In this document: in pieces, positions 34,080 to 43,870 of the stretch
Layout of the letters: every line of letters starts with the position of its first letter
Position numbering within the stretch: position 1 is the stretch's first letter
Origin: Amphirosellinia nigrospora
Taxonomy: Eukaryota > Ascomycota > Sordariomycetes > Xylariales > Xylariaceae
NCBI GenBank assembly: GCA_004123355.1
Contig: SCHM01000001.1
Span: 9,434,193 to 9,498,192, forward strand
Direction: 5' to 3'
DNA length: 64,000 nt
Translations under genes and position numbers: made by a program
Notes under the pieces: generated by a model
What the model saw: the letters and a program-made list of their open reading frames with translations, nothing else
Told to the model about the DNA's origin: nothing
The model's database searches: none

Positions 34080-34734
34080 ATAGCGTTCATGATCGAGATT
34101 ATTCATCTATTTCATAAATAAGTATATAGCATGATGAATCTTTGACGTAGGTACTTAAGTAGGTGCCACGCTACCTGCTAGTCATCTGCTAGGGATCTGT
34201 CGGCAGTTCTAGCGTATTAGTGTCCTATATATAGGTCTCCAGGATGATAATTGTATAGCGCCGTGTCACACAGTTATCATCCTGGATAGTGGGGCCTACA
34301 GTGAGCTGGGGTTTAATTCTAAGTTCTTTTGTTCACTGGCTCTACCTCCTTAGCTAAGTGAACTAGAAATTTACCTACCAGTCAATTGGTATGTGTCTTG
34401 GCCCCTGAGTATCATAAACAAAATGAACGAGGTTGGTTATTCTGCTACAAACCGAAAATCCGACGCTACGGATTTTCAGGGGGCCGTTTACCTATAATGG
34501 ATTACCTCCCTTACTTGAGTACTTAGGTATCTGCCTTGAGTATGGTAGGTTGTATTCGCAAGCTGCCTCCCCCCTCCCCCCCAGCCTCATGTGCCCTTAT
34601 CTACCGGGAACTTATAATACACACTTCTTACTTACCTAGGTACCTAGTTAGCCAGGCAATTCCTAAGCTCGTTCGTCTTCCTCAAGGCACCATCTGACCT
34701 TGCGAGGATATTCAAACGTGCCGCGCCGATCAAG
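34080..34734. other. Intergenic region with hairpin element and TACCTAGGTA motifs
   Basis: It holds the short palindromic element at 34233-34297 (listed separately) and TACCTAGGTACC near 34633. No gene is supported. Confidence 0.5.
34233..34297. mobile_element. Short palindromic element with AGGATGATAA ends
   Basis: CCAGGATGATAA at 34239-34250 is the exact reverse complement of TTATCATCCTGG at 34274-34285, giving a 12-bp stem with a 23-base loop. Outside the stem, AGGTCTC and GGGGCCT continue a weaker match. The same end sequence (AGGTCTCCAGGATGAT) recurs at 43092-43284, which suggests a tiny MITE-like family; this copy would be an internally deleted form. Confidence 0.55.
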
Positions 34735-35841
34735 ATGCCAGACTTCGACGTGACGCCAGAGAAGCGCGCCACTCAGCGTGCCTTCTTGAAGCGCCAGCTC
34801 TTCGTAACGCCGGGCCGTGACGCGCGCCGAAGCGGATGTAGAGGCAAAACCGCCATCATCACCGGGTCCAACACCGGTATTGGCTTCGAGGCCGCGCGAC
34901 AGCTTCTGGACCTGGGCATCAGCCGTCTCATTCTCGCTGTGCGCAACGAAACCAAGGGCGAAGATGCTAAAAAGCAACTTCTCGCCGGCAAGAGCGGCGA
35001 GAGTCAGACCGTCGAGGTCTGGCCTCTTGACCTCTCTAGCTACGAGTCCGTGACGTCTTTTGCAAACCGCGCCGAGACCCTCGACCGGCTCGACATCTTC
35101 ATCAACAACGCCGGCCTCACCAAGCTCAACTTCGAGCTCAACAAGAATACGAACCACGAGGAAACCATCCAGGTGGACTACTTGTCACACGTCCTCCTAG
35201 TCATCCTCCTTCTGCCAGTTCTCAAAGCCAAGAACACCCCGATCGTCCAGGTCGCATGGTCATGGTCAACTCCGAGGTCGCGTCTTGGCCTAAGTTCAAG
35301 GAGAAGGATTCGGTGCCGTTGCTGCCCGCGTTCGACCAGGAGTCCAACTTCCAAAACCAGGACAGATACTTCACCAGTAAACTCCTGTGCCAATTCTTCC
35401 TCTCCGAACTCGTCAAACGCATACACCCACCGTAGCCGTCATCAACGCACCCAACCGGGCCTGTGCATATCCAGCCTCTCGCGAGAGGCAGACGGCACAT
35501 TTGGCGGGTTCATGTTTGACATGGTCAAGAAACTCATCGGCCGCTCAGCATCACTCGGAGCGCGCACCCTTGTCGACGCAGCCGTCAGACACGGTCAAGA
35601 GTCCCACGGTCAATACTTGGAGGACTGCAAGCTACAACCGTAAGTTGAGACCCAAGACTTTGTTTGACCTTCCATTTCATTCTTCATTTTTTTCTGTCAC
35701 TAACATTTGATCATACAGACTTGCACCCATCGTATACCAGCCAAAGGGCCTCAAGATCGCCGAACAACTTTGGAAGAGACAATGGATGAGCTTTCCTTTG
35801 CCGAAGCCGCCCGCATCATTGATAGTCTCAGTGACAAGTAA
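34735..35841 (+). CDS. Short-chain dehydrogenase/reductase (SDR)
   Basis: This NAD(P)-dependent oxidoreductase begins at the ATG at 34735. Its Rossmann motif TGSNTGIGFEAARQLLDLGI (TGxxxGIG) is followed by ILAVRN, DLSSYESV and INNAG. After a frame change near 35240 the active-site region reads MVMVNSEVAS, then RYFTSKLLCQFFLSEL with the YxxxK catalytic pair, then VAVINAPNPGLC. An intron lies at 35640-35718 (GTAAGT...CAG), and the last exon holds LAPIVYQPKGLKIAEQLW. A final shift is needed to reach the family-like end ELSFAEAARIIDSLSDK and the TAA at 35839-35841. The layout matches fungal SDRs of the retinol-dehydrogenase-like group. It sits beside the oxidases and may act in the same pathway, though its own substrate is unknown. 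Confidence 0.8.
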
Positions 35842-37745
35842 ATAATCACAGAGACTAGATGCCTTTTTTTTGTGAGCCGTCTCCGACATAGAATGAACTG
35901 AAGAGGTGTCTTCACGAAGCAAAGCACGACGACGTGATCATAGACAAACAGCTCTATTGCCGTGTACACACCCAAACAGACACTTCTACGCCCCACAGGT
36001 TCATTGTATTATAAGGGCATTTGTCTTTAATTTTCATTTTCTGCTGTTTTTTCTTTGTATGTAGGTGATGGTTGAGGTTATCTGGGTGAAGAAGCGGCAT
36101 TTGGACCAGTCTAGCTACCATCCTTCTCGTTGTAACAACACTCCTCACCTTAAATTTGCTTCATACCCCGTTCTTTATCCTTGCACTGAAATTCACAAAT
36201 TCAAATCTACGGAGGCGCATGGAATTAGGAACTGTAATCTAGTGTGCTACATCTGTTCCAACAAAAAGCTATCCCTTAATTATGCCCCGTACCAGATCTT
36301 GTAATCCGCCGTGCGCAGGATGGTACTTACTAGGTAGGTACGCACCTACCTAACATTAGTGACCAGACACTATCAGGTGTCTTAGAAGTACCTAGGTAAA
36401 GTCGTACGCATATTTACGGTAGCAGTGCCCTCCGTGGTAGATAACAGTGCGTACAGGTAAGTATTATAAAAAGTCTTAGTTAAATCCCCACTATAGGTAT
36501 CTAGGTACTTAAGTATGTACTTGCTGCTCCATTTTTCCGCCTGTAACCCCTGCTATCTAAGCCCTACTGGCGGACTACTTACAATACGGGTAGATCCGAG
36601 GCATACTAACAGATGCCGCCGAAATCCTTCAACTCACCAAAATGCTTGGCCCACGAGTTCAGAGGGGGTGAAGGCTCTCCTAACTCTGTACAGTAACCTA
36701 CCTACTTACGCAGCAACATGATTTAGAAGGAATATGCTGCAATGTCTCTTACACAATATTTGTACTATGCGTTATGAGCTCCCATTGTAAGCCTCTATGC
36801 ATACAGGCGCAATATTAGGGTAGGATTTGATCTCTCAGCTACAGGGTACTATTGTAGTACTTCAACATTGTATATTACCAACAGTTCAGGAGTATACAGG
36901 CTGTACTCCGCCTGCGCGCAAATGTCGGCAGGGCAATAATGGGGAAAGGCGGCTGAAACGCTCGTGATCACTACAACTCTTCTTTCGGGCCATACTTGGT
37001 GAACATTTTTCACCGCTGTTCTTTACATGATCATTGCGTACTGCGCCTGGTAATTGGACAACTTGATACGCACACCTGTTGTCAAGGACGCGTAAATCCT
37101 ACTCTTTGCCCTATCTTACACGGTACATTCTAGTAGCTGTCAGCATATCTACACTACTCTCTGATCAGTCTAGTAACAAACGTTGGTTGTATACCTAGGT
37201 AGTCTGTCACGTATTTGTTCTTTCCAAGCATCTAGGAGATTTAAACGTGGAAACAACGATCAATAGTCTATCTATTAATAATTCATTCACCGTTTATCGA
37301 AATTTAAACTTTTAAACTCGTTTTAACATCAAAGATTCTACGAATAGTCGTTCAACTGTTAATTACTTAAGTACAACAAGTTTTGGTACAGATGTATCCC
37401 GTTACCGGTTATCTCAATTGCAGGCTGCCAAGACGCTAGACAAGGTCGGAAAACCAATCAGATGAAGGTATCCAACCCATTTACAGGGAAAAGCTGCCTA
37501 TAATGATTTCTTGGCAGACCATGTCTGAAATCACAGCTAAAGGGGTACTCAGGACTTAGGTATACATAGCACGCTCTCCACAAGCCGTGATCCGAATATG
37601 CTCTTCAGTGGCTTGGGGCCATTTCTCATTGATAGGACGCCCATGCGTGAATTTTACGTGTTTCTTGAAAAGGTAATTGGGGGATAATCATGTAGCATAG
37701 GAACACAGGCATGAGATGGGAACCGTGTGGCCCAAGTATTCTCCT
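35842..37745. other. Long intergenic region (1.9 kb) with repeat and CCTAGGTA motifs
   Basis: No gene is supported. From 36330 to 36500 and near 37190 the motifs ACCTAGGTA and AGGTAGGTA recur. Copy 2 of the dispersed repeat lies at 37226-37395. Short frames here look non-coding. Confidence 0.5.
37226..37395 (-). repeat. Dispersed AT-rich repeat, copy 2 (inverted)
   Basis: The reverse complement of this stretch matches 7014-7175 over about 160 bp, with shared blocks ACTATTCGTAGAAT, GAGTTTAAA, GTTTAAATTTCGATA and GATCGTTGTT. Identity is roughly 70 percent by eye with small gaps, so both copies are old. No open frame or terminal repeat was found. Confidence 0.7.
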
Positions 37746-38434
37746 TCACTTAGCGACGCCTTGGCTAACATATTCCTTTGCTAGGTCTCCGAGGAACCCT
37801 TCCATCTTCTTGCCATTTACATAGACATCCTTACAGTCAAGCAGAATCCACATCATTCGGCCAGGCATCGTACCATTCCCCGTGATGTTCCTCCACATGT
37901 GTGCCCCGGCACGATTGATACTCACGTCTCCTTGCCGCATGATTCGCTTCTCCCAGAGTCAAGCACCAATTCGAAAACACCCTCGACCACGATTCCATAG
38001 TCTATAGAAACTGCCCGGTGCATTGGCGACTCGACGCCGGGAGCAAAATCAATCATGCGGACAATGGAACCGTTGTGATAATGTATTGGGGGCTAGAAGT
38101 GGTTAATAGATGAAAGAAAAAAAAAGGGGGGGGGGGGGGGGGGTGGTTAGAGAGTTTATACCTCCTGAGCTCGAGCTTTTTCGATGTCAACATTGCCGTT
38201 CAGCTCAACCGGCGTCTCCTGAGTCGAGTATAAGATGTTGGCCACGGCCTGCTGCTCGCCCATGATACGGTGGTGGTCGCCGTGGTCAGAGCTCAAGAAG
38301 ACCGATTCACCTTTTTCATTGTAGCCGGTGATGTGCCGAAACATCTGGCGGAGTCCGGGGGCAGGGAAGCTACCGACATAGCCTTTGCCCGCGACGACAG
38401 GCTCATCGGGAGATACGTTGTCAGACATGCTCAC
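37746..38434 (-). CDS. Cupin-domain protein
   Basis: From the ATG at 38434 (a second Met follows at 38428) the protein reads GKGYVGSFPAPGLRQMFRHI, FLSSDHGDHHRIM and QQAVANILYSTQETPVELNG. After an intron with a GTATAA donor comes the cupin core: SPMHRAVSIDYGIVVEGVFE and a second strand RQGDVSINRAGAHMWRN. The Met-His-Arg and Ala-His-Met-Trp positions resemble the two cupin metal-binding motifs, with some ligands changed. It ends LAKEYVSQGVAK at 37746. Small cupins in fungal metabolite clusters act as isomerases, cyclases or dioxygenases, but no reaction can be named here. One shift near 37950 (LVLDSG to IMRQGD) is needed. The intron contains an extreme C18-T9 pyrimidine tract. Confidence 0.78.
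38117..38143. repeat. A9-G18 homopolymer tract in cupin intron
   Basis: Nine A (38117-38125) are followed by eighteen G (38126-38143) on the plus strand. On the coding strand of the cupin gene this is a C18-T9 pyrimidine run upstream of the CTTCTAG acceptor. It may serve as the polypyrimidine tract, and its exact length is likely unreliable. Confidence 0.85.
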
Positions 38435-38811
38435 TCGGTTGGCGATTCTGGGCCGCTGGCAGTTTTAAGGAGAGAGAAGGTTATGTGTAAACAGCACGCC
38501 ACTTATCTACAATGTGATCCTTCGACTATTTGACGGGTCTCGTTTACAGGTACTTGTGACTACGCCCAAATAGCGGCAAGGCTTGAGGTTTATCAAGATT
38601 AATTTCACTTTGACTAGAATGAAGGGGGTTTGGAGCAGCCCAAGTCAAATCACCATCAGCACATAATTACCGGAGCCGCGTGTTACTGTAGGCTCTGCAG
38701 GTACTACTAAATAGACAATCGCTCCTGGTCTAGACAGCCCAAAATCAACACCGCATACGAGCGAGCGAGGGGCATCGGTGTGACTGAGGGGTAAATGAGG
38801 CGATTAATCCA
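38435..38811. other. Intergenic region
   Basis: This holds the promoter of the cupin gene and the 3' flank of the next SDR. Nothing else was seen. Confidence 0.4.
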
Positions 38812-39841
38812 TCATGTAAGGCTGGTAAGGGTGGCGCCACCATCCAAGATCATGTTGATACTGGTCGCGTAGCTTGGCAAAGGACTGTACAGGAGTATAG
38901 CTGCATTAGCAACCCCATCGGTGAGTGCTACGTGGCCGAGTGGCACAGCTGCATTGATGGTCGCCTCGAGACCTTCCACATTATTTATGGCTTGTCGAGT
39001 CACGATGGACAGACAGCATTGACTCGGATGCCGTAAGCTGCATTATCGAGGGCTGTATGTACACAATGTAACACTGTCATCACAGATCTTGAATGGCGGC
39101 ACACTTAGCCTCTAAAATTCAGGCTGACGCGCCCGATGCTATTCACGGAGGACTTATGTGGATTGAGTGACGAACCAGCATTCTTTACTTGCTGCTTGTA
39201 TACTGTGTCATTCTCGGCGTAGCCACGAAAGCCGACGCCGACCCTATCATGAGGATGCTGCCTCGGGTTGCCCTACGACTCGGGGATACTGGGTCGATGG
39301 GGATAGCCTGATGCGTTTTCATGGTGGCTGACAGGATCAGAAATGAGCCCATTACATGCACCTTCATCATGTTGCGAAACTCGTCGATGCCAGCCTCCGC
39401 TACTTCGCGGGGTAGTTGCACGCTGACCTATAAGGCAGGTATTATTAGGGGCATATCCATCCAGTACGTGAGGGTGAGATGCGAACTTACGCCCGCTGCG
39501 TTGACGCAGTATTCTATGCGACGAGAAGTTTGTGTAGTAGTCCTAGACACAGACCCCTAGTCCGCCACATCGATCGCCAATCCTTCGGCTCTGAACCCCC
39601 TGCCGTAGCCACGGCTTTGCAATGTTCGGCAACCCTTCTCGCCAAGTCGAGATTCACATCAGACACGATAATGCGCCTTGCCCCTTGCTTCGCAAAGGCC
39701 AGGGCACAGGCCTTACAGATCCCGCCGGCTGCGAAGGATATGGTTAGTAGCGTCTTTGGTGCTATACTAGTTGCAGATGGGATCACGGCAGGCATACATA
39801 CCTCCAACGACAAAAGCGTTTCCAATGACATTCAAGATTCA
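38812..39841 (-). CDS. Short-chain dehydrogenase/reductase (classical SDR)
   Basis: On the minus strand a first exon (GNAFVVGG) is spliced over a GTATGT...CAG intron (about 39735-39799) to AGGICKACALAFAKQGARRI and IVSDVNLDLARRV, the cofactor-binding half. MKVHVMGSFLILSATMKTHQ and GSILMIGSASAFVATPRMTQ then YTSSK hold the catalytic Ser and the YxxxK-type Tyr-Lys. The C-terminal exon has YGIRVNAVCPSW-like sequence and ends INMILDGGATLTSL, as in fatty-acid-type ketoreductases. Several introns and shifts separate the parts. The initiator codon is not clear: the ATG at 39831 is in a different frame from GNAFVVGG. It lies tail-to-head with the cupin gene and is probably a tailoring enzyme of the cluster. 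Confidence 0.72.
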
Positions 39842-40038
39842 AATTGTGGTATGATTCTGTAGTGTGTAGTCGAGCTAGAGAAATCATAGTCTGGTTAGCT
39901 CTGATGGCGTACTCTAGGCCAATTTATGGCAATAGAAGTAGACGAGAGATGGCTGCAGTAGTAAGAATCGTCCACTGCTCCGACCTTGTAACTTCCCCTT
40001 GACAATCTCCTATCACCTCGTCCATCTCAGATCCAGCG

Positions 40039-41378
40039 ATGAGCAACCCCCGCGTGTTATCATCGTCGGCGCAGGCCCCGTCGGTCTGTATATGGCCACG
40101 CCCTGCAAAGGGCAGCTATCGAGTTCGTGATTCTTGAGCAGCATAGTACTCCTCTGAGCCTTGCAGGGCAGGTTCTGTTCATATGGCCGCAGACGGTCCG
40201 ACTCTTCGATCAGGTTGGCTTGATGGGCCCATTGCAAGAGGTGGCCCTTGAGTTGCATAAGAAGAAAAGAACCTGTGGCATCACTGGTCGGGTTATGACT
40301 AGCAGCAACTTCTGGGATAACATGCGAGAGAAGTGTGTTTTCTTAGGACGCCGCGGAGACAGACTGTCCATTGACTAACGGGACACCAGTCACGGGTACC
40401 CTTTCTACAGTACTGCGCCGAGATGTTGTGCGTATCTTTATGAACACTTTGAGGGCAGAAATGCTCGCATTATCACGAAAGCACAGGTTATAGACATTGA
40501 CTCCGACGAGTCTTCAGTTAGTGTTAAGCTGAGAGATGGCACTGTTATCAAGGGTTCAATCGTCATTGGCGCGGATGGCGTGCATAGTCAGACAAGGGCT
40601 CTGATGCAGAAGGCAGATCCAAAGCCCAATACGATAGGCGACCAAAATGTCATGAATCAAGATTTCTATAGTATATTTGGCCAGGCGTCAAACGCCGATC
40701 TCGAAATCGAGCGAGAAGTCCTGTTTGGTCCCGAGGGGCAGGCACCGTAATACAGTGTGTGGCTACGAAGGACAACATCCATTTCGTGAGCCTTACCCTC
40801 GGCCACAACAGGTCGCTCGTACTCGATATACAAAGGAAGACATGGACACGTACGCGAGGTCAATATCCGACGTGAATGTTTGTCCAGGAATTTCATTCGG
40901 AGATATCTGGAAACATGCCGATAAAACCACGACAATCATGGTAAATCAGGAAGAAGGCTTTTTGACACGCTGGTCTTCTAACCGCATCGTCTTGGTGGGC
41001 GATGCGGTACACAAAACGACAAGCGTAAATGGCCTTGGAATGAACTGCGGTATACATTCTGCCGCCGCTCTTGCTAATGAGATACAAAAGCTAGAAAACC
41101 ACTCGACTGCGCAGCTCAGGGAGGCGTTCGCGCGATACCAACGTGTCCGTGAGACCGAGTGTAAGGTAGTGTGGTCTCGAGGATACAAGATAATACGTGA
41201 ACTGACTAAGAAGTCGGGGGTCAATCGGATTTGGGATACCTATGTCCTGCCTTGGATTGATATTGAAAGCTTCGCGAAAGGAATTCTCGTCTCACTTCTG
41301 TTCATCAGATATGGACAGGTGCTTTCTTACATCCCTTTTGATAGCAAACAAGGGAGAATCCCATGGGCGGCGCAATGA
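40039..41378 (+). CDS. FAD-dependent monooxygenase (PHBH-type)
   Basis: Class A flavin monooxygenases hydroxylate or epoxidise substrates with NAD(P)H and oxygen. The ATG at 40039 is followed by the dinucleotide-binding motif VIIVGAGPVGLYMA, which is out of frame with the ATG unless one C is added to the C run near 40047. Then come VILEQHSTPLSLAGQVLFIW, SIVIGADGVHSQTRALMQK (the DG motif) and RIVLVGDAVHKTTSVNGLGM with NCGIHSAAALANE (the GD motif binding FAD ribityl). A C-terminal segment, FAKGILVSLLFIRYGQVLSY, is hydrophobic and may anchor the enzyme, as in several meroterpenoid and indole-diterpene epoxidases. At least four shifts interrupt the frame, but all motifs are ordered and conserved. 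Its position next to SDRs and the PKS points to a tailoring role. Confidence 0.82.
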
Positions 41379-41756
41379 GGCCAGATTTCTTGTATAGATA
41401 TTTTCGGTCAATCCTACATGTTATCGGATTAGCTTCTAAATACTGACTTCTGAATGCATTCACTGCGATGTTCCTGTGGCAGTTCTGGATGAACACTATT
41501 ACATTCCGTAATTATGCACCGATTTCTTGCATGTCATCTTGGGGGCTGGGTTCCATTGGCGCCGTGCCCGAGCACACAATTGTTAGATTGGTGCCTACAG
41601 TGTCTACCTGTGTCGCAAATCGGACCATCTTTACCCCCGCTTTCACCTTGAATCCCTTGTCCAACTACTACTTCAATATTCACAAGGCTCATACAATCAG
41701 AACGGCAACACTATTCTTCAACCTTTGTGACGAAACGCCGTTCCATACTAAGCAAC
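41379..41756. other. Intergenic region
   Basis: This is the spacer between two plus-strand cluster genes and contains the promoter of the next SDR. No other feature was seen. Confidence 0.4.
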
Positions 41757-42741
41757 ATGGCTGAATCCAAGGTAGTCTTGATTACCGGGGCTAATAAAGG
41801 TAAGATCTTCAACTTCATGGTGGTCCCTCAAAGGTATTGCTCTAGACTTACAATTTGTTTAGGTATTGGTAGAGGAATTGTAGAGATATACCTATCCCGG
41901 CCCAATCACATTGTCATCGGGAGTGTGCGTGATGACACTACACCTGAAGTCGCAGAACTGAAGAAGTTCCAACCAGCCGAAGGCTCCAAGCTGCTCCTCG
42001 TGCACATCGAGAGCACATCTCCTGAGGATCCTAAGAAAGCTGCCGAGGTTGTAGAAGCCGCCGGTATCGACCATGTTGACGTTATAATTGCGAACGCTGG
42101 AGGAGCTCGCTTCCCCATTTCTCCCATTGAGACCATCTCCAATGAGGACATTGTCTGGGCGTTCCAGACTAACGCGGGCGGTCCCTTGGTCTTATTCCAG
42201 GCCTTTAGACACTTGCTGCAAAAGTCTAAATCACCCAGATGGGCGTCTATCACTAGTACCGGTGGTTCTATCGGTCTCATCGGTCCGATGAAGTCCTACA
42301 TTGTGACTGCCTATGGCATGGCCAAGGCCGCGCAGAACTGGATGACTCAGTACGCTACAGAGCTTTCGTATAACCTCCGTGATGGTTTGCTAATGAACCC
42401 TTTAGAGCACTCGCATTTAGCCAACAGGAGTGGCTGACTGTAATTGACATTCATCCTGGGTAACATGTTTCCGAATATCAGAGTATCAGTAAAACGAAGC
42501 TAATAAGAAACAGACATGCACAAAGCGAGCCAGGTAATTGGATCGCAAGACAGTTCGGCCAAGAACAGGCTCCTTTCACATGTGAGCAAGTTGCCGCCGC
42601 CGTCATAGAGACGGTAAGTGCTCTCACCAAATATAGCAGACAAGGATTCTTACTCTTTCGAACCAGGTTGAGAAAACTACACGTGAGGATGCCCTCGGCA
42701 AAGTTATCCATGCTATGGACAAAACGGTTATACCTTTTTGA
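41757..42741 (+). CDS. Short-chain dehydrogenase (carbonyl reductase-like SDR)
   Basis: The ATG at 41757 starts MAESKVVLITGANK. An intron (GTAAGA donor near 41800, TTTAG acceptor near 41863) splits the TGANKGIG motif, which resumes GIGRGIVEIYLSRPNHIVIG. Then come IDHVDVIIANAGG, the active-site SITSTGGSIGLI and YGMAKAAQNWMTQYATEL (YxxxK). The C-terminal part passes two more introns, with GTAACA and GTAAGT donors, and reads GQEQAPFTCEQVAAAVIETV then VEKTTREDALGKVIHAMDKT before the TGA at 42739-42741. One frame change occurs near 42390. This enzyme type reduces aldehydes or ketones and is common in fungal metabolite clusters. The remnant at 24497-24810 is a relative. Confidence 0.83.
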
Positions 42742-43870
42742 GTAAAACACAGAGACAAAGGAGGCAAGGCTGAGGTGTTACGGTGGTAGTTGGAAAGTAC
42801 ACTTATATCCAAAAATAGAGACCAGATGACCATTCGGTCATTGGTGAAATCCTTTGACTTCATGTCACAATGAGATCTCTATGCCATCACTCGTATAAAT
42901 ATACAATTGAACCGGCGTTTTTTACCTCCGTGGACCGGCGATATGTCTCAAGCATTGCGTATAACAGAAGTAGCGGAGTATGGAGGTACCTGTCGTGCAT
43001 ATTGAATTTCAGCTTGCGGAAGCCTACATAATATGCGAAACATGACTGGGTGAGATGCGGCTTCCCTCCTGCACATAAGCACCGAATATTACAGGTCACA
43101 AGGATGATAATTACTTAGCTCCCCTCCCACTAGATTTAGGAAATAGTCGCCGATAAGTCTCGAAGCCTTTTTGCCACTTCATAGCCCCTATTCAGCAAGT
43201 AGAAATGGCGAACTTCCTACCGAAAATTCCCCTGCCTGTACAAGCCCTAGCGTGGCGCTCAAGAATGATCATCCTGGAGACCTGCACATAACAATACTCA
43301 TCGGAAAGCAACGAACCACTAAATATTAGTCACCGTAATTAGATCGTCCTGCAATGCAAGGACCTCGCAGTATTCGGTTGAAGGAGATGTTGCCCTACCA
43401 TAGTACTTGTATACGCCACCAAGAGGTATATACGTCACATTCATGCAATCCACATTACCGGTCAAGATATCCCTTCAACATGGTACACTGCATGTAGTAT
43501 GGTGACTTACTTATGACGATGGTAGTAATTAGTCTACATGATTGGTTGTATAGTCAAAGATGAGCTTTGCAGAGTAGCATATTAGAGTAGTAACCAAAGG
43601 GATGCTGTACCGCAGTCGAGACGATTTGAAATCATCCAATGTTGACGTTACACAGAAAGTACTGTGCATGCAACGTGCATAGTCTTATTGAGTAGGCATC
43701 GTGATGCGTCCGAAACGAGAAGGATATGATGTACTGCTGCGTACCATTGTGTCGTGCTATGAGCATACTTCTTTGAGGGATACAGCAAGGTATCAACTAT
43801 CACAATCCGAATACTTCTGTCAAGCTTGGGACTAATCTCCTAATCTTGGTGAATACCAAAGTTGTGAATC
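42742..43870. other. Intergenic region upstream of the PKS
   Basis: This is 1.1 kb of probable PKS promoter. It contains the inverted-repeat element at 43092-43284 (listed separately). No gene is supported. Confidence 0.5.
43092..43284. mobile_element. Small inverted-repeat element (MITE-like) in the PKS promoter
   Basis: The left end CAGGTCACAAGGATGATAAT and the reverse complement of the right end (CAGGTCTCCAGGATGATCAT) match over about 17 of 20 bases. The 193-bp body has no coding capacity. The right end is nearly identical, in reverse, to the element at 34233-34297. No clear target duplication was found, so the superfamily is unknown. Confidence 0.55.
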
